A stretch of 64,000 bases of DNA from Pseudomonas sp. G2-4 (GCF_030064125.1 NZ_CP125957.1:310001-374000); one strand, 5' to 3'; shown: positions 1-8,241, counted from the stretch's first letter. The notes: a model not told the origin generated them from the letters alone. Translations and numbers: made by a program.

Positions 1-390
1 GCCCCGAAAAGCCCGGCGATCTTTCGCCAGCAGTGGGAGCCGAGCGTAGGCCTGGACCTGAACACCCGCCAGAAACCTCTGGAAGACGACTTCCACGAAG
101 TGGTACTGACCCTGTCGGTCACCGTGAAGAACGGTGACGAAGTGGCGTTCATCGCCGAAGTGCAGCAGGCCGGGATCTTCCTGATCAAGAACCTGGATGC
201 CGCTTCGATGAGCCACACCCTGGGCGCGTTCTGCCCGAACATCCTGTTCCCTTACGCCCGCGAAACCCTGGACAGCCTGGTGACCCGCGGTTCGTTCCCG
301 GCCCTGATGCTGGCTCCGGTGAACTTCGATGCGCTGTACGCGCAAGAACTGCAGCGCATGCAGCAAGAAGGCGGCGCGACCGTTCAGTAA
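1..390 (+). CDS. secB: Protein-export chaperone SecB (5' truncated)
   Basis: The reading frame is open from base 1 and ends at a TAA at 388-390, giving about 129 C-terminal residues of SecB. SecB is a cytosolic tetrameric chaperone that keeps preproteins unfolded and hands them to SecA. Recognisable family segments are [12 protein letters not shown], the [11 protein letters not shown] strand and the highly conserved [11 protein letters not shown] segment, followed by the usual acidic/Gln-rich tail. The N-terminal ~30 residues lie outside the window. In Pseudomonas secB is followed by trmL, as here, with a REP pair between them. Confidence 0.97.
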   Translation, partial: APKSPAIFRQQWEPSVGLDLNTRQKPLEDDFHEVVLTLSVTVKNGDEVAFIAEVQQAGIFLIKNLDAASMSHTLGAFCPNILFPYARETLDSLVTRGSFPALMLAPVNFDALYAQELQRMQQEGGATVQ

Positions 391-434
391 GCGTCGACCG
401 TCGGGCATAGCGTCCGACAGCCAGGCACAAAACC

Positions 435-525
435 TGTGGGAGCGAGCTTGCTCGCGATGGCGGTGCACCAGTCAACATTTACGTCGGCTGATCCACCGCT
501 ATCGCGAGCAAGCTCGCTCCCACAG
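435..525. repeat. REP pair, family 1 (inverted)
   Basis: Two inverted copies of a REP palindrome (core GAGCGAGCTTGCTCGCGAT with a GTGGG tail) face each other about 40 bp apart in the secB/trmL gap. This is the doublet (REPIN) arrangement known from the P. fluorescens group. It lies between two convergent genes and could fold into a long cruciform or RNA hairpin. Confidence 0.93.
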
Positions 526-549
526 GAGTTTCTGGCTTGCGGCGCCGAC

Positions 550-1005
550 TCAGGCGAAACCGTTCTGCCGCCACGCCTCATAAACCGCCACCGCCACGGT
601 GTTGGACAGGTTCAGGCTGCGGCAGCCTTCGCGCATCGGCAGGCGCAGGCGTTGTTCGGCGGGCAGAGAGTCGAGCACCTCGGCTGGCAGGCCACGGCTT
701 TCCGGGCCGAACACAAACGCATCGCCCGCGACGAAGCTGGCGTCATGGAACGGCCGCGAACCCTTGGTGGTGAAGGCAAACAAGCGCGGATGTCCAAGGC
801 TTTCCAGGCAGCTGGCGAGGTCGGCGTGACGCTGCAAAGTGGCATACTCGTGGTAGTCGAGGCCGGCGCGGCGCAGGCGTTTGTCGTCCATCTCGAAGCC
901 CAGCGGTTCGATCAAATGCAGGTGGCAGCCGCTGTTGGCGCACAGCCTGATGACGTTGCCGGTATTCGGCGGAATTTCCGGTTGAAAAAGGATGACGTGA
1001 AACAT
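550..1005 (-). CDS. trmL: tRNA (cytidine(34)-2'-O)-methyltransferase TrmL
   Basis: This 151-residue SPOUT-class methyltransferase 2'-O-methylates the wobble base of tRNA-Leu isoacceptors using SAM. The start MFHVILFQPEIPPNTGN is the family N-terminus, so the ATG at 1003-1005 was chosen rather than an upstream in-frame codon; the length fits the ~150-160 residues of TrmL. The knot motifs are visible: NTGNVIRLCANSG near residues 14-26, FGPESRGLP around 100 and a C-terminal REGCRSLNLSN motif. The gene is divergent from the small anchored protein at 1070. Confidence 0.96.
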   Translation of the reverse strand: MFHVILFQPEIPPNTGNVIRLCANSGCHLHLIEPLGFEMDDKRLRRAGLDYHEYATLQRHADLASCLESLGHPRLFAFTTKGSRPFHDASFVAGDAFVFGPESRGLPAEVLDSLPAEQRLRLPMREGCRSLNLSNTVAVAVYEAWRQNGFA

Positions 1006-1069
1006 GCACGGCTCCGCAGATAAAGATGAGCGGCATTCTACGCCGCAAACTGATCGGCGTTCGAAGCTT

Positions 1070-1444
1070 ATGCCTCGGGTGATGGGCTCTTTGGCGATCG
1101 TCGGCATGATGGTCGGGCTGATGATCGGCCGCCTGACCACGCCCGACCCAAGCGTGCTGCAACAGATCGAGGTGACTGACGGCGCGCTGGTGGCCTGGTT
1201 CAACAACGAGCCCAAGTTGCATGGGGAAGTCATCGACGGCTCGGTGGCCCTGTTGTTCGACGCCGAAGGCCGACCGCAGAAGGGTCAACTCAAGCTCAAT
1301 GGCAAGGGCGTGAACTGGCGGGTGCGTTTGAGTGACAAGGGCTTGTTGCTGACGTTGGTGGCGGCGCGTCCGCTGCGGGGGGAGTGGACCGGCAGCGAGG
1401 TCGATGACCGCTGGCGGCTGGAGGTCCGTCTCCAGGAGCAATAA
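1070..1444 (+). CDS. Hypothetical single-pass membrane protein
   Basis: A protein of 124 residues from the chosen ATG. It begins with a membrane segment (MGSLAIVGMMVGLMIGRL, about residues 5-22) followed by a soluble ~100-residue domain rich in beta strands, with no motif I recognise. An upstream in-frame ATG at 1004 would add 22 hydrophilic residues but would overlap the divergent trmL start, so the shorter form is preferred; neither start has a strong ribosome binding site. Its 3' end abuts the end of the antisense nrsZ RNA gene. Function unknown. Confidence 0.7.
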   Translation: MPRVMGSLAIVGMMVGLMIGRLTTPDPSVLQQIEVTDGALVAWFNNEPKLHGEVIDGSVALLFDAEGRPQKGQLKLNGKGVNWRVRLSDKGLLLTLVAARPLRGEWTGSEVDDRWRLEVRLQEQ

Positions 1445-1641
1445 AAGAGGGAATCCCCGGCCTGCCTGTACCAAGGTTCCCAAAACGGGAGGGCTGCGGT
1501 TAGCGCGCAGCCCTGGTGTAAAGAAGGGAAACCTTGACCTGCCTGTATCAAGGCCCCCAAAACAGTGGGCTCGATGAGCCCGGTATAAAAGAGGGGAATC
1601 CCCGGCCTGCCTGTACCAAGGTCCCCAAAACTGGGTAGTGA
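1438..1641 (-). ncRNA. nrsZ: NrsZ-type nitrogen-regulated small RNA, three modules
   Basis: Three copies of a ~45-bp module lie at about 1586-1632, 1518-1564 and 1441-1486, separated by hairpins 1567-1581 and 1490-1514. On the minus strand each module starts TTTTGGG(G)A, contains CAGGCAGG and ends GGGATTCCC followed by a U-rich tract, so the last one can serve as terminator. A strong sigma-54 promoter at 1651-1667 fires into the array on the minus strand. P. aeruginosa NrsZ is an NtrC/RpoN-dependent RNA downstream of ntrC that is processed into three similar modules; position, promoter and modularity match. The ends are estimates; identity is inferred from architecture, not alignment. Confidence 0.82.
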
Positions 1642-1650
1642 TAGGGTTAT

Positions 1651-1667
1651 TGCAGGGCGCGTGCCAG
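1651..1667 (-). promoter_or_regulatory. Sigma-54 promoter of nrsZ
   Basis: The minus strand reads CTGGCACGCGCCCTGCA, an almost perfect match to the -24/-12 consensus (TGGCACG-N4-TTGCA) with GG-N10-GC spacing. Transcription would start near 1640, right before the first NrsZ module. A near-palindrome (GTCACAAAAA-CTC-TTTTTGTGAT, 1681-1703) lies just upstream. Confidence 0.88.
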
Positions 1668-1705
1668 TTTTAAACTATTTGTCACAAAAACTCTTTTTGT
1701 GATGA

Positions 1706-1730
1706 AAAAGCCCCGTATTCCGGGGCTTTT
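1706..1730 (-). terminator. Intrinsic terminator after ntrC
   Basis: A GC-rich hairpin (AAAAGCCCC / GGGGCTTTT) followed on the minus strand by a run of five T. It separates the ntrC transcript from the nrsZ promoter; the plus strand is also T-rich, so it may work both ways. Confidence 0.85.
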
Positions 1731-1808
1731 GCTTTTATACAGGCTGGATTTATCAGGTTGGATCGAATGCTTCAGGTTCGCCGGATGTGCGCACTTGCGG
1801 TTCACGGT

Positions 1809-1823
1809 GCATTGCTGCGGTGC
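1809..1823. promoter_or_regulatory. Possible NtrC enhancer site for nrsZ
   Basis: GCATTGCTGCGGTGC is one base from the NtrC half-site pattern GCAC-N7-GTGC, about 150 bp upstream of the nrsZ sigma-54 promoter, a normal enhancer distance. Another GGTGCA half-site sits just to the left at 1806-1811. Confidence 0.5.
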
Positions 1824-1840
1824 ATGGCGCCTTTAAAAGC

Positions 1841-1905
1841 ATCGCGAGCAAGCTCGCTCCCACAGGAATTGCGTTTCCCTTGTAGGAGCGAGCTTGCTCG
1901 CGATT
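1841..1905. repeat. REP pair, family 1
   Basis: Two inverted copies of the GAGCGAGCTTGCTCGCGAT element separated by only about 15 bp, just beyond the ntrC stop codon. Confidence 0.92.
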
Positions 1906-1939
1906 GGGCCTTCAAATTCAGCGAAGGGCTAAAGACCGA

Positions 1940-3376
1940 TCAGCCCTCATCCCCGTCATCATCATCCCCACCATCGACCTTCATCCCCAGCTCCTTGATC
2001 TTGCGAGTCAAGGTATTGCGGCCCCAGCCCAGCAGCACGGCGGCGTCGCGGCGGCGGCCGGCGGTGTGTTTGAGGGCAGTTTCGATCATGATCCGCTCGA
2101 AGCTCGGCACGGCGCTGTCCAGCAGGCTCGACTGGCCCCGGGCCAGGGCCTGGTCGGCCCATTGGCGCAGTGCCTGTTCCCAGTTGGTCACGGGCGCCGA
2201 ATCCTGCGGCAGGCTCAACAGTTCTGGGGGTAGGTCGCTGATGTGCACTTCACGACCCGAAGCCATCACCGTGATCCAGCGGCAGGTGTTCTCCAGCTGA
2301 CGCACGTTGCCGGGCCACGGCAGGTTCTTGAGGTATTCCTCGGTTTCGCTCTTGAGCAGCTTGGGCTCCACCGCCAGTTCCTGGGCCGCGCGGCTGAGGA
2401 AATGCCTGGCCAGGGTCGGGATGTCTTCGCGACGGTCGGCCATGCGCGGGATATGAATGCGGATCACATTCAGGCGGTGGAACAAGTCCTCACGGAATTT
2501 GCCGGCGTGAACCAGGGTTTCCAGGTTCTGGTGGGTCGCTGCAATGATGCGCACATCGACCTTGACCGGCGTATGCCCACCCACTCGATAGAACTCGCCG
2601 TCGGCCAGCACGCGCAGCAGGCGGGTCTGGGTGTCGGCCGGCATGTCGCCGATCTCATCGAGGAACAGTGTGCCGCCGTCCGCTTGTTCGAAGCGCCCGC
2701 GTCGTAGGTTGGCCGCACCGGTGAACGCGCCTTTTTCGTGGCCGAACAGCTCGGATTCCATCAAGTCCTTGGGAATTGCCGCCATGTTCAGTGCGATGAA
2801 CGGTGATGCCGCCCGTGGACTGTGGCGGTGCAGCGCATGGGCGACCAGTTCTTTACCGGTGCCCGACTCGCCGTTGATCAGCACGGTGATGTTGGAGTGG
2901 CTCAAGCGCCCGATGGCGCGAAACACTTCCTGCATCGCCGGCGCTTCGCCGATGATTTCCGGGGTGCGGGCCAAGGCCGGCACCTCTTCCATGCCCTGTT
3001 GTTCCTGGGCATGCTGGTTGGCGCGCTTGACCAGCGACACCGCTTCATCGACGTCGAATGGCTTGGGCAGGTATTCGAAGGCGCCGCCCTGGTAGGACGC
3101 CACGGCGCTGTCCAGGTCCGAATGGGCGGTCATGATGATCACCGGCAGCCGTGGATGCTGCTCGCGAATCCGGGCCAGCAGGTCCAGGCCGCTGGCGCCG
3201 GGCATGCGGATGTCGGAGATGATGACGTCCGGTTGCTGACGCGCCAGGCGACTCATCACCCCGTCGGCGCTGTCGAAGCTCTGGGTGGTCATGCCTTCCT
3301 GTTGCAAGGCTTTTTCCAGGACCCAACGGATAGAACGGTCGTCATCGACGATCCACACGGTTTCACTACGGCTCAT
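1940..3376 (-). CDS. ntrC: Nitrogen regulation response regulator NtrC
   Basis: A 478-residue sigma-54 activator. Receiver domain at about 1-120 with the acidic pocket D11-D13 and phospho-acceptor D55 (IISDIRMPG). Central AAA+ domain with Walker A GESGTGKE and the sigma-54 contact loop GAFTGA. C-terminal Fis-type helix-turn-helix (RRRDAAVLLGWGRNTLTRKI) and an Asp/Gly-rich tail. It is phosphorylated by NtrB under nitrogen limitation and activates glnA, nrsZ and other genes. Its start overlaps the ntrB stop by 4 bp, so the two are translationally coupled. Confidence 0.98.
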   Translation of the reverse strand: MSRSETVWIVDDDRSIRWVLEKALQQEGMTTQSFDSADGVMSRLARQQPDVIISDIRMPGASGLDLLARIREQHPRLPVIIMTAHSDLDSAVASYQGGAFEYLPKPFDVDEAVSLVKRANQHAQEQQGMEEVPALARTPEIIGEAPAMQEVFRAIGRLSHSNITVLINGESGTGKELVAHALHRHSPRAASPFIALNMAAIPKDLMESELFGHEKGAFTGAANLRRGRFEQADGGTLFLDEIGDMPADTQTRLLRVLADGEFYRVGGHTPVKVDVRIIAATHQNLETLVHAGKFREDLFHRLNVIRIHIPRMADRREDIPTLARHFLSRAAQELAVEPKLLKSETEEYLKNLPWPGNVRQLENTCRWITVMASGREVHISDLPPELLSLPQDSAPVTNWEQALRQWADQALARGQSSLLDSAVPSFERIMIETALKHTAGRRRDAAVLLGWGRNTLTRKIKELGMKVDGGDDDDGDEG

Positions 3377-4458
3377 GTCGATGTGGCTCCTTGTTCCAGT
3401 GGCAGGAAGATCGAGAACGTGGTGTGGCCGGGGTGGCTCTCACACTCGATCAAGCCCTGATGCTGACTGATGATGTTCTGGGTAATGGACAGGCCGAGCC
3501 CGGTACCGTCCGGGCGACCGCTGACCATGGGAAAGAAGATGGTTTCCTGCAGCTCCGTGGGAATGCCCGGGCCGTTGTCGATGATTTCGATCTTGGTCAC
3601 CAGGCGATGACGCACGTGGCCGATGGTGAATTGGCGCATGGCGCGGGTGCGCAGGCTGATGCGGCCCAGGCGCAGCTCGTTTTGGCTGCTGATGGCCTGC
3701 ATCGCGTTGCGCACAATGTTCAGCACAGCCTGGATCATTTGCTCGCGGTCGATCAAGACGTCGGGAATGCTTGGGTCGTAGTCGCGCACCAAGGTGATGC
3801 AGCCCTGGCTTTCAGCTTCCACGAGGCTGCTGACGCGCTCCAGCACCTCATGGACGTTGCACATCGCCAGGGAGGGCAGTTTGTTCGAGCCGAGCATGCG
3901 GTCCACCAGGTTTCGCAAGCGGTCGGCTTCCTCGATGATGACGTTGGTGTAGTCCTTGAGGCTTTCTTCCGGCAGTTCACGGGCGAGCAACTGTGCGGCG
4001 CCGCGAATCCCGCCGAGGGGGTTCTTGATCTCGTGGGCCAGGCCGCGCACCAACATCTTGCTGGTTTCCTGCTTGGACAACTGGGCCTCTTCCTTGGTGA
4101 TGCGCAGCAGGCGATCACGGGGGTGGACTTCCAGCAGCAGCAGGGTGGCGCCGTTGTTCAGGATCGGGGTGACCGCGTAGTCCACGGTCAGGGTTTGGCC
4201 GGTCAGGGCGGTGAGCATCGCTTCACGCTTGGTGAAGGGATGAGCCTGTTCCACCGCTTGACGCAAGGAATTGAGGGCCTCGGCGGATTCGGTAAACAAC
4301 TCGCTGATGAACTGCCCATGGCTGCGCTGGCCGCTGACGGCCAGGAGCATTTCCGCCGCCGGGTTCATGTACTCGAGGCGCAGTTCGGCATCAAGCAGGA
4401 TGGTCGCGGTGGTGAGGTTGTCGAGTAGCAAGCGGTGTAGTGCGTCGCTTATGGTCAT
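3373..4458 (-). CDS. ntrB: Nitrogen sensor histidine kinase/phosphatase NtrB
   Basis: A soluble 361-residue kinase with no membrane segments. N-terminal PAS domain (about 10-120), then the HisKA H-box HEIKNPLGGIRGAAQLL (about residue 140) and a HATPase domain with the N box (NIVRNAMQAI), G1 DNGPGIP and G2 GTGLGLS. It phosphorylates NtrC when nitrogen is scarce and, with PII (GlnK), dephosphorylates it when nitrogen is plentiful. It is the first gene of the ntrBC operon; a sigma-54-like promoter and an NtrC box lie upstream. Confidence 0.98.
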   Translation of the reverse strand: MTISDALHRLLLDNLTTATILLDAELRLEYMNPAAEMLLAVSGQRSHGQFISELFTESAEALNSLRQAVEQAHPFTKREAMLTALTGQTLTVDYAVTPILNNGATLLLLEVHPRDRLLRITKEEAQLSKQETSKMLVRGLAHEIKNPLGGIRGAAQLLARELPEESLKDYTNVIIEEADRLRNLVDRMLGSNKLPSLAMCNVHEVLERVSSLVEAESQGCITLVRDYDPSIPDVLIDREQMIQAVLNIVRNAMQAISSQNELRLGRISLRTRAMRQFTIGHVRHRLVTKIEIIDNGPGIPTELQETIFFPMVSGRPDGTGLGLSITQNIISQHQGLIECESHPGHTTFSIFLPLEQGATST

Positions 4459-4514
4459 CAGGACCTCTTTTGGAGCGTAGCAAGCACGTGTATGACGCGC
4501 CGGTACAATGAAAA

Positions 4515-4531
4515 TGCAAAAACCAAACCAA
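4515..4531 (-). promoter_or_regulatory. Sigma-54-like promoter of ntrBC
   Basis: The minus strand reads TTGGTTTGGTTTTTGCA: correct GG-N10-GC spacing and an ideal -12 element (TTTTTGCA), but a weaker -24 element (TTGGTTT instead of TTGGCAC). Predicted start near 4504 leaves a ~45-nt leader before ntrB. Confidence 0.62.
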
Positions 4532-4656
4532 GGCTCCGAAAAGAAGCGTTTAGAGCCTCAAAAAGGCTTTATTCGCCCGTTTGCGTGGCGTTCTGCCAGT
4601 TTTTACGGGTACTTTCGAACCAAAATGGGATGAGGCCTGGGTATCCGTGCAAGTTT

Positions 4657-4675
4657 GCGCACCAATATAGTGCGC
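4657..4675. promoter_or_regulatory. NtrC binding site
   Basis: GCGCACCAATATAGTGCGC contains GCAC-N7-GTGC exactly, the NtrC enhancer pattern, with 6-bp perfect arms. It lies about 130 bp upstream of the sigma-54-like element before ntrB and just past the DUF4124 gene stop, which suggests autoregulation of ntrBC. Confidence 0.75.
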
Positions 4676-4689
4676 TCGCTTGGGCGACG

Positions 4690-5310
4690 TTAGAAGAACG
4701 GCAGGATGCTGCTTTTTTCTTCGGGTTTGTCGGCGAGGGGGCATTCGGGACGCTGGCCGTAATCGGCGGTGATGCAGGGTTTGACGCGGCGTTTCTGCGC
4801 CAGGGACATGCGCTGCATGTGGAAGGGCTGGTTGGCAGTGCGTTCGACGACGCGGCCTTGTTCGTCGAGGATTTCCACCGCCAGGTGATGGGTGCCCCGA
4901 TCGATGTTACTCAAGGCAAACACCGGGCTCGGCCCTGGTGCGCCCGTGGGTTGGCCGTCGAGCAGCAGGCGATAGCGATGGCCTTTTTGCAGCGGGGGTT
5001 CGCTGGTGGCGCTGGCGATCAGCTCCCCTGCGGTGCTGCGTATCGTGGCGTCCGGCTCCGGGATCAATAGCCGGAGCATTTCGTAATGGAACAGCGGCTC
5101 GGGTGGCGCTTTGGGCGCTGGCGCCGGGGCTGTACTTGAGGGGGGCGACGGCATCCGGTTGCCGGGTGGCAGTTGCACTTTCTTCGCATTGCCGGGGCGC
5201 GGCTGATCGGTGAAGACGCGATTGCCTTGGGCATCGATGTAGGTATAGACCTGCGCCATGCCCGGCAGCGCAGTCACCAACAGGCTCAGGGCGAGCAGCC
5301 AGCGAATCAC
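4690..5310 (-). CDS. DUF4124 domain periplasmic protein (downstream copy)
   Basis: A 206-residue protein with a cleavable signal peptide (residues 1-19, cleavage near GMA-Q). Immediately after it comes the DUF4124 motif VYTYIDAQGNRVFTDQPRPG, a Pro/Ala-rich linker (about 50-70), and a C-terminal beta-rich domain with a segment (NIDRGTHHLAVEILDEQGR) also found in its neighbour. The start overlaps the stop of the upstream DUF4124 gene by 4 bp, so the two form a coupled pair of diverged paralogues. Function unknown; probably periplasmic. Confidence 0.85.
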   Translation of the reverse strand: MIRWLLALSLLVTALPGMAQVYTYIDAQGNRVFTDQPRPGNAKKVQLPPGNRMPSPPSSTAPAPAPKAPPEPLFHYEMLRLLIPEPDATIRSTAGELIASATSEPPLQKGHRYRLLLDGQPTGAPGPSPVFALSNIDRGTHHLAVEILDEQGRVVERTANQPFHMQRMSLAQKRRVKPCITADYGQRPECPLADKPEEKSSILPFF

Positions 5311-5825
5311 GGCTGGTGCACTCGCTGTACGGTGAAGGTCACGGTTTCACTCTGTTGCACGAGATGTTCCCCGTCGATGACTTGCACCGCCAGGCTGTGC
5401 TCGCCCCGATCGATGTTCACCAATTGCAGGCGCGGCACGTTGCTCGACTGGCCATAGGGTTGACCGTCCAGCAGCAGCCGGAACAGATGGGGACTTTGCA
5501 GGCGTGGTTGCGCCCGAACGCCAACGGTGAACGTGCCGTTATTGGCGCGCAAGGCCTCTTCAGTGGGAATGTCCGTCAACTCCAGCACTTCGTAGGCATC
5601 GCGCGATTCTTCCTGGGTCGTGGGAGTCGTGGGCGCGTCCGGGCTGGCTGGAGGCTGGCGTTCGATGCTGTTGAGCGGCGGCAACTCCACCGTTTGGGCC
5701 GGTACGCCTTGGGGCGGCTGGTTGCTATAGGCGGTGTTGCCATCGGCGTCGGTGTACTTATAGATCTGCGCCGCGGCAGGCAACGCCAACAGCAGCAACA
5801 GCAATGCTGGAAACCCACGACCCAT
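5307..5825 (-). CDS. DUF4124 domain periplasmic protein (upstream copy)
   Basis: A 172-residue protein with a signal peptide (residues 1-20, ALPAAAQ), then the DUF4124 motif IYKYTDADGNTAYSNQPPQG. A Pro/Thr-rich linker leads to a C-terminal domain with NIDRGEHSLAVQVIDGEH, matching the downstream paralogue. Ligand and role are unknown. It is the promoter-proximal member of the pair; the 220 bp upstream contain a REP pair. Confidence 0.85.
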   Translation of the reverse strand: MGRGFPALLLLLLALPAAAQIYKYTDADGNTAYSNQPPQGVPAQTVELPPLNSIERQPPASPDAPTTPTTQEESRDAYEVLELTDIPTEEALRANNGTFTVGVRAQPRLQSPHLFRLLLDGQPYGQSSNVPRLQLVNIDRGEHSLAVQVIDGEHLVQQSETVTFTVQRVHQP

Positions 5826-5933
5826 AAAATCGACCGAAAACTAAAAGTGTTGGCTTGCAGCATAGGTCAGGGAGGGCCATTGGCCCAAGTTGTTGCGCGC
5901 AACCTTTTATAGAGTTGGGGATGGCGCCGACCC

Positions 5934-6026
5934 AGTGTGGCAGCGAGCTTGCTCGCGATAGCGGAGTGTCAGTCACAGAAGTGTCGGCTGTACTGGCCCC
6001 ATCGCGAGCAAGCTCGCTCCCACACT
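5934..6026. repeat. REP pair, family 1
   Basis: Inverted REP doublet between the DUF4124 pair and the chorismate mutase gene. The left copy carries GGCAGCGAGC in place of the usual GGGAGCGAGC. Confidence 0.92.
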
Positions 6027-6044
6027 GGATTAGTGTTGTTGGTC

Positions 6045-6602
6045 TCAGGCTTTTGGCGTTATGCACAGCTCTGCGGTTGCCCGGATCAGGGCGAGCCGGT
6101 GCACCGGGTGCTGCTTGTTGCTATGGGTAGCCTGGGCCAACCATTGCGGGCACTGCGGATCGGTGCGGTAGGGGGCGAAGTCGGCCAGTTGCTGCAGCAG
6201 GCGCTTTTGCAATCGGTCGAGCTGCGGGCGAATCTGCCCCACCAGGTCCGGGCGGGGGAGGTCCGGGGCCTTGCCTTCCAGGGTCCAGTCGGACAAGTTG
6301 ATGTATTGCACCAGTTTGTTGGCTTCTATCTGGGCGGCGAAAAACGCTTCCACGGTTTCGCCAGGCAGCTTGTAGGCCGGCGCCTGGGCGACGGCGGCGG
6401 CAATGACTTCACGCTCGCGCTGACGGTCTTCTACCGGTTTATGGCTGTCCCATTTGCTCAGCGCCACTTGATCGGCGATGGCCAGGCGTTCGCCAATGGC
6501 ACTCAGCAACGGGGTAAGGGCGTCGGGGGCAGGGGTTGCTTCGGCGGCGGTGGCCAACAGCGCGGCAGAGAGGGCAAGGCCAAGTTTGAAGCGCAAAGTC
6601 AT
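6045..6602 (-). CDS. Periplasmic chorismate mutase, AroQ gamma class
   Basis: A 185-residue protein with a signal peptide (residues 1-22, ATAAEA) and an all-helical domain typical of secreted AroQ enzymes, which turn chorismate into prephenate outside the cytoplasm. Visible family features are RLAIADQVALSKWDSHKPVEDRQRE (split across the first long helix), the conserved Lys and Arg residues there, and two late cysteines (QCPQW and ELCITP) that probably form the stabilising disulfide. Why the periplasm needs this step is not settled. It is monocistronic, downstream of glnA's terminator. Confidence 0.87.
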   Translation of the reverse strand: MTLRFKLGLALSAALLATAAEATPAPDALTPLLSAIGERLAIADQVALSKWDSHKPVEDRQREREVIAAAVAQAPAYKLPGETVEAFFAAQIEANKLVQYINLSDWTLEGKAPDLPRPDLVGQIRPQLDRLQKRLLQQLADFAPYRTDPQCPQWLAQATHSNKQHPVHRLALIRATAELCITPKA

Positions 6603-6660
6603 GGGCAGTCTCGTCTTCTAGGGAGGAGCAACGAGCCATCATGCACGCAACCCGCACCCA

Positions 6661-6688
6661 TAAAAAAGGCCTCCCGAAGGAGGCCTCT
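6661..6688 (-). terminator. Terminator of glnA
   Basis: An 8-bp perfect stem (AGGCCTCC/GGAGGCCT) with a TTCG loop followed on the minus strand by six T, about 35 bp after the glnA stop. Confidence 0.9.
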
Positions 6689-6722
6689 CTTTATTCACGC
6701 CGCGTGTTGCGGCGCTACCGGA

Positions 6723-8129
6723 TCAGCAGCTGTAGTACAGCTCGTATTCCAGTGGGTGTACGAAGGTGCGAACCTTGATTTCTTCTTCGCTTTTCAGTGC
6801 GATGTAAGCGTCGATGAAGTCATCGCTGAATACGCCGCCCTTGGTCAGGAACGCACGGCCCTTGTCCAGCTCTTCCAGGGCTTCTTTCAGGCTGCCGCAA
6901 ACCTGTGGGATTTCCTTGGCCTCTTCAGGCGGCAGGTCATACAGGTTTTTGTCAGCGGCATCGCCAGGGTGGATCTTGTTCTGGATACCGTCCAGGCCGG
7001 CCATCATCAGTGCAGCGAAGGCCAGGTACGGGTTGGCAGCCGGATCCGGGAAGCGCGCTTCGATACGGCGGGCTTTCGGGCTGTTCACGTAAGGAATACG
7101 GATCGAAGCGGAACGGTTGCGAGCCGAGTAGGCCAGCATGACCGGTGCTTCGAAGCCTGGTACCAGACGCTTGTAGGAGTTGGTCGACGGGTTGGTGAAG
7201 CCGTTCAGGGCCTTACCGTGCTTGATGATACCGCCGATGAAGTACAGGGCGGTGTCCGACAGGCCGGCATAGCCTTCGCCAGCGAAGGTGTTCTTGCCGT
7301 CTTTGGAGATCGACATGTGAACGTGCATGCCCGAACCGTTATCGCCGTACAGAGGCTTAGGCATGAAGGTCGCGGTACGACCGTATGCATCGGCAACGTT
7401 GTGTACGCAGTACTTCAGGGTCTGGACTTCGTCAGCCTTCTTGACCAGCGTGTTGAATTTCACGCCGATTTCGTTCTGGCCGGCAGTTGCCACTTCGTGG
7501 TGGTGAACTTCGACGGTCTGGCCCATTTCTTCCAGTGCGTTGCACATGGAGGTACGGATTTCGTGGTCGAAATCGAACGGAGGAACCGGGAAGTACCCGC
7601 CTTTGACGCCTGGACGGTGGCCCTTGTTGCCGCCTTCCACGTCCTGGTCGGACATCCAGGAGCCTTGCTCGGAGAAGATCTTGAACATCGAACCGGAGAT
7701 GTCGGACTTGAATTTGACCGAGTCGAAGATGAAGAACTCAGGCTCAGGACCGAAGAAAGCGGTATCGCCGATACCGGTGGACTTCAGGTATTCCTCGGCG
7801 CGGTGGGCGATGGCGCGTGGGTCGCGGTCATAGCCTTGCATGGTGGACGGTTCGATGATGTCGCAGACCAGGATCAGGGTCGGCTCTTCGGTGAACGGGT
7901 CCAGGACGGCGGTTTCGTCGTCCGGCATCAGGATCATGTCGGAGGCTTCGATGCCTTTCCAGCCAGAGATGGAGGAGCCGTCGAACATTTTCCCGATTTC
8001 AAAGAATTCGTCGTCCAGCGCATCACGGGCCGGCATGGTCACGTGATGTTGAGTACCTTTGGTGTCAGTGAAGCGCAGATCAATCCACTTGACGTCATGA
8101 TCTTTGATGAGTTGAACCGACTTCGACAT
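6723..8129 (-). CDS. glnA: Glutamine synthetase, type I
   Basis: A 468-residue dodecameric GSI that makes glutamine from glutamate, ammonia and ATP; it is the main entry of ammonia under nitrogen limitation. Signature segments present: [16 protein letters not shown] near 50, the metal-binding FFGPEPEFF, the [11 protein letters not shown] region and the adenylylation-site tyrosine in NLYDLPPEE (about 397), so control by GlnE is expected. The start is [21 protein letters not shown] sigma-54 promoter and NtrC-like sites lie in the 330-bp gap shared with thiI. Confidence 0.99.
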   Translation of the reverse strand: MSKSVQLIKDHDVKWIDLRFTDTKGTQHHVTMPARDALDDEFFEIGKMFDGSSISGWKGIEASDMILMPDDETAVLDPFTEEPTLILVCDIIEPSTMQGYDRDPRAIAHRAEEYLKSTGIGDTAFFGPEPEFFIFDSVKFKSDISGSMFKIFSEQGSWMSDQDVEGGNKGHRPGVKGGYFPVPPFDFDHEIRTSMCNALEEMGQTVEVHHHEVATAGQNEIGVKFNTLVKKADEVQTLKYCVHNVADAYGRTATFMPKPLYGDNGSGMHVHMSISKDGKNTFAGEGYAGLSDTALYFIGGIIKHGKALNGFTNPSTNSYKRLVPGFEAPVMLAYSARNRSASIRIPYVNSPKARRIEARFPDPAANPYLAFAALMMAGLDGIQNKIHPGDAADKNLYDLPPEEAKEIPQVCGSLKEALEELDKGRAFLTKGGVFSDDFIDAYIALKSEEEIKVRTFVHPLEYELYYSC

Positions 8130-8225
8130 ATGTCCTCCGGGTGGCTTCGGGCGGGTAGTGGAGTGCCCTTAGATATGGGTGATGCCGGCGCGAATACTCT
8201 GCCAAGGCAACCTGCCTCACAAGGG

Positions 8226-8241
8226 AGCAATTTGCATGCCA
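8226..8241 (-). promoter_or_regulatory. Sigma-54 promoter of glnA
   Basis: The minus strand reads TGGCATGCAAATTGCT, matching TGGCACG-N4-TTGCT except at one position, with correct spacing. The predicted start near 8215 gives a ~85-nt leader. Confidence 0.88.

Noticed and set aside
1359..1374. Plus-strand sigma-54-like element (TGGCGGCGCGTCCGCT) before the NrsZ modules
   Set aside because: Weak -12 element inside the small membrane protein gene; the minus-strand promoter at 1651-1667 is far better and the module ends make sense only on the minus strand.
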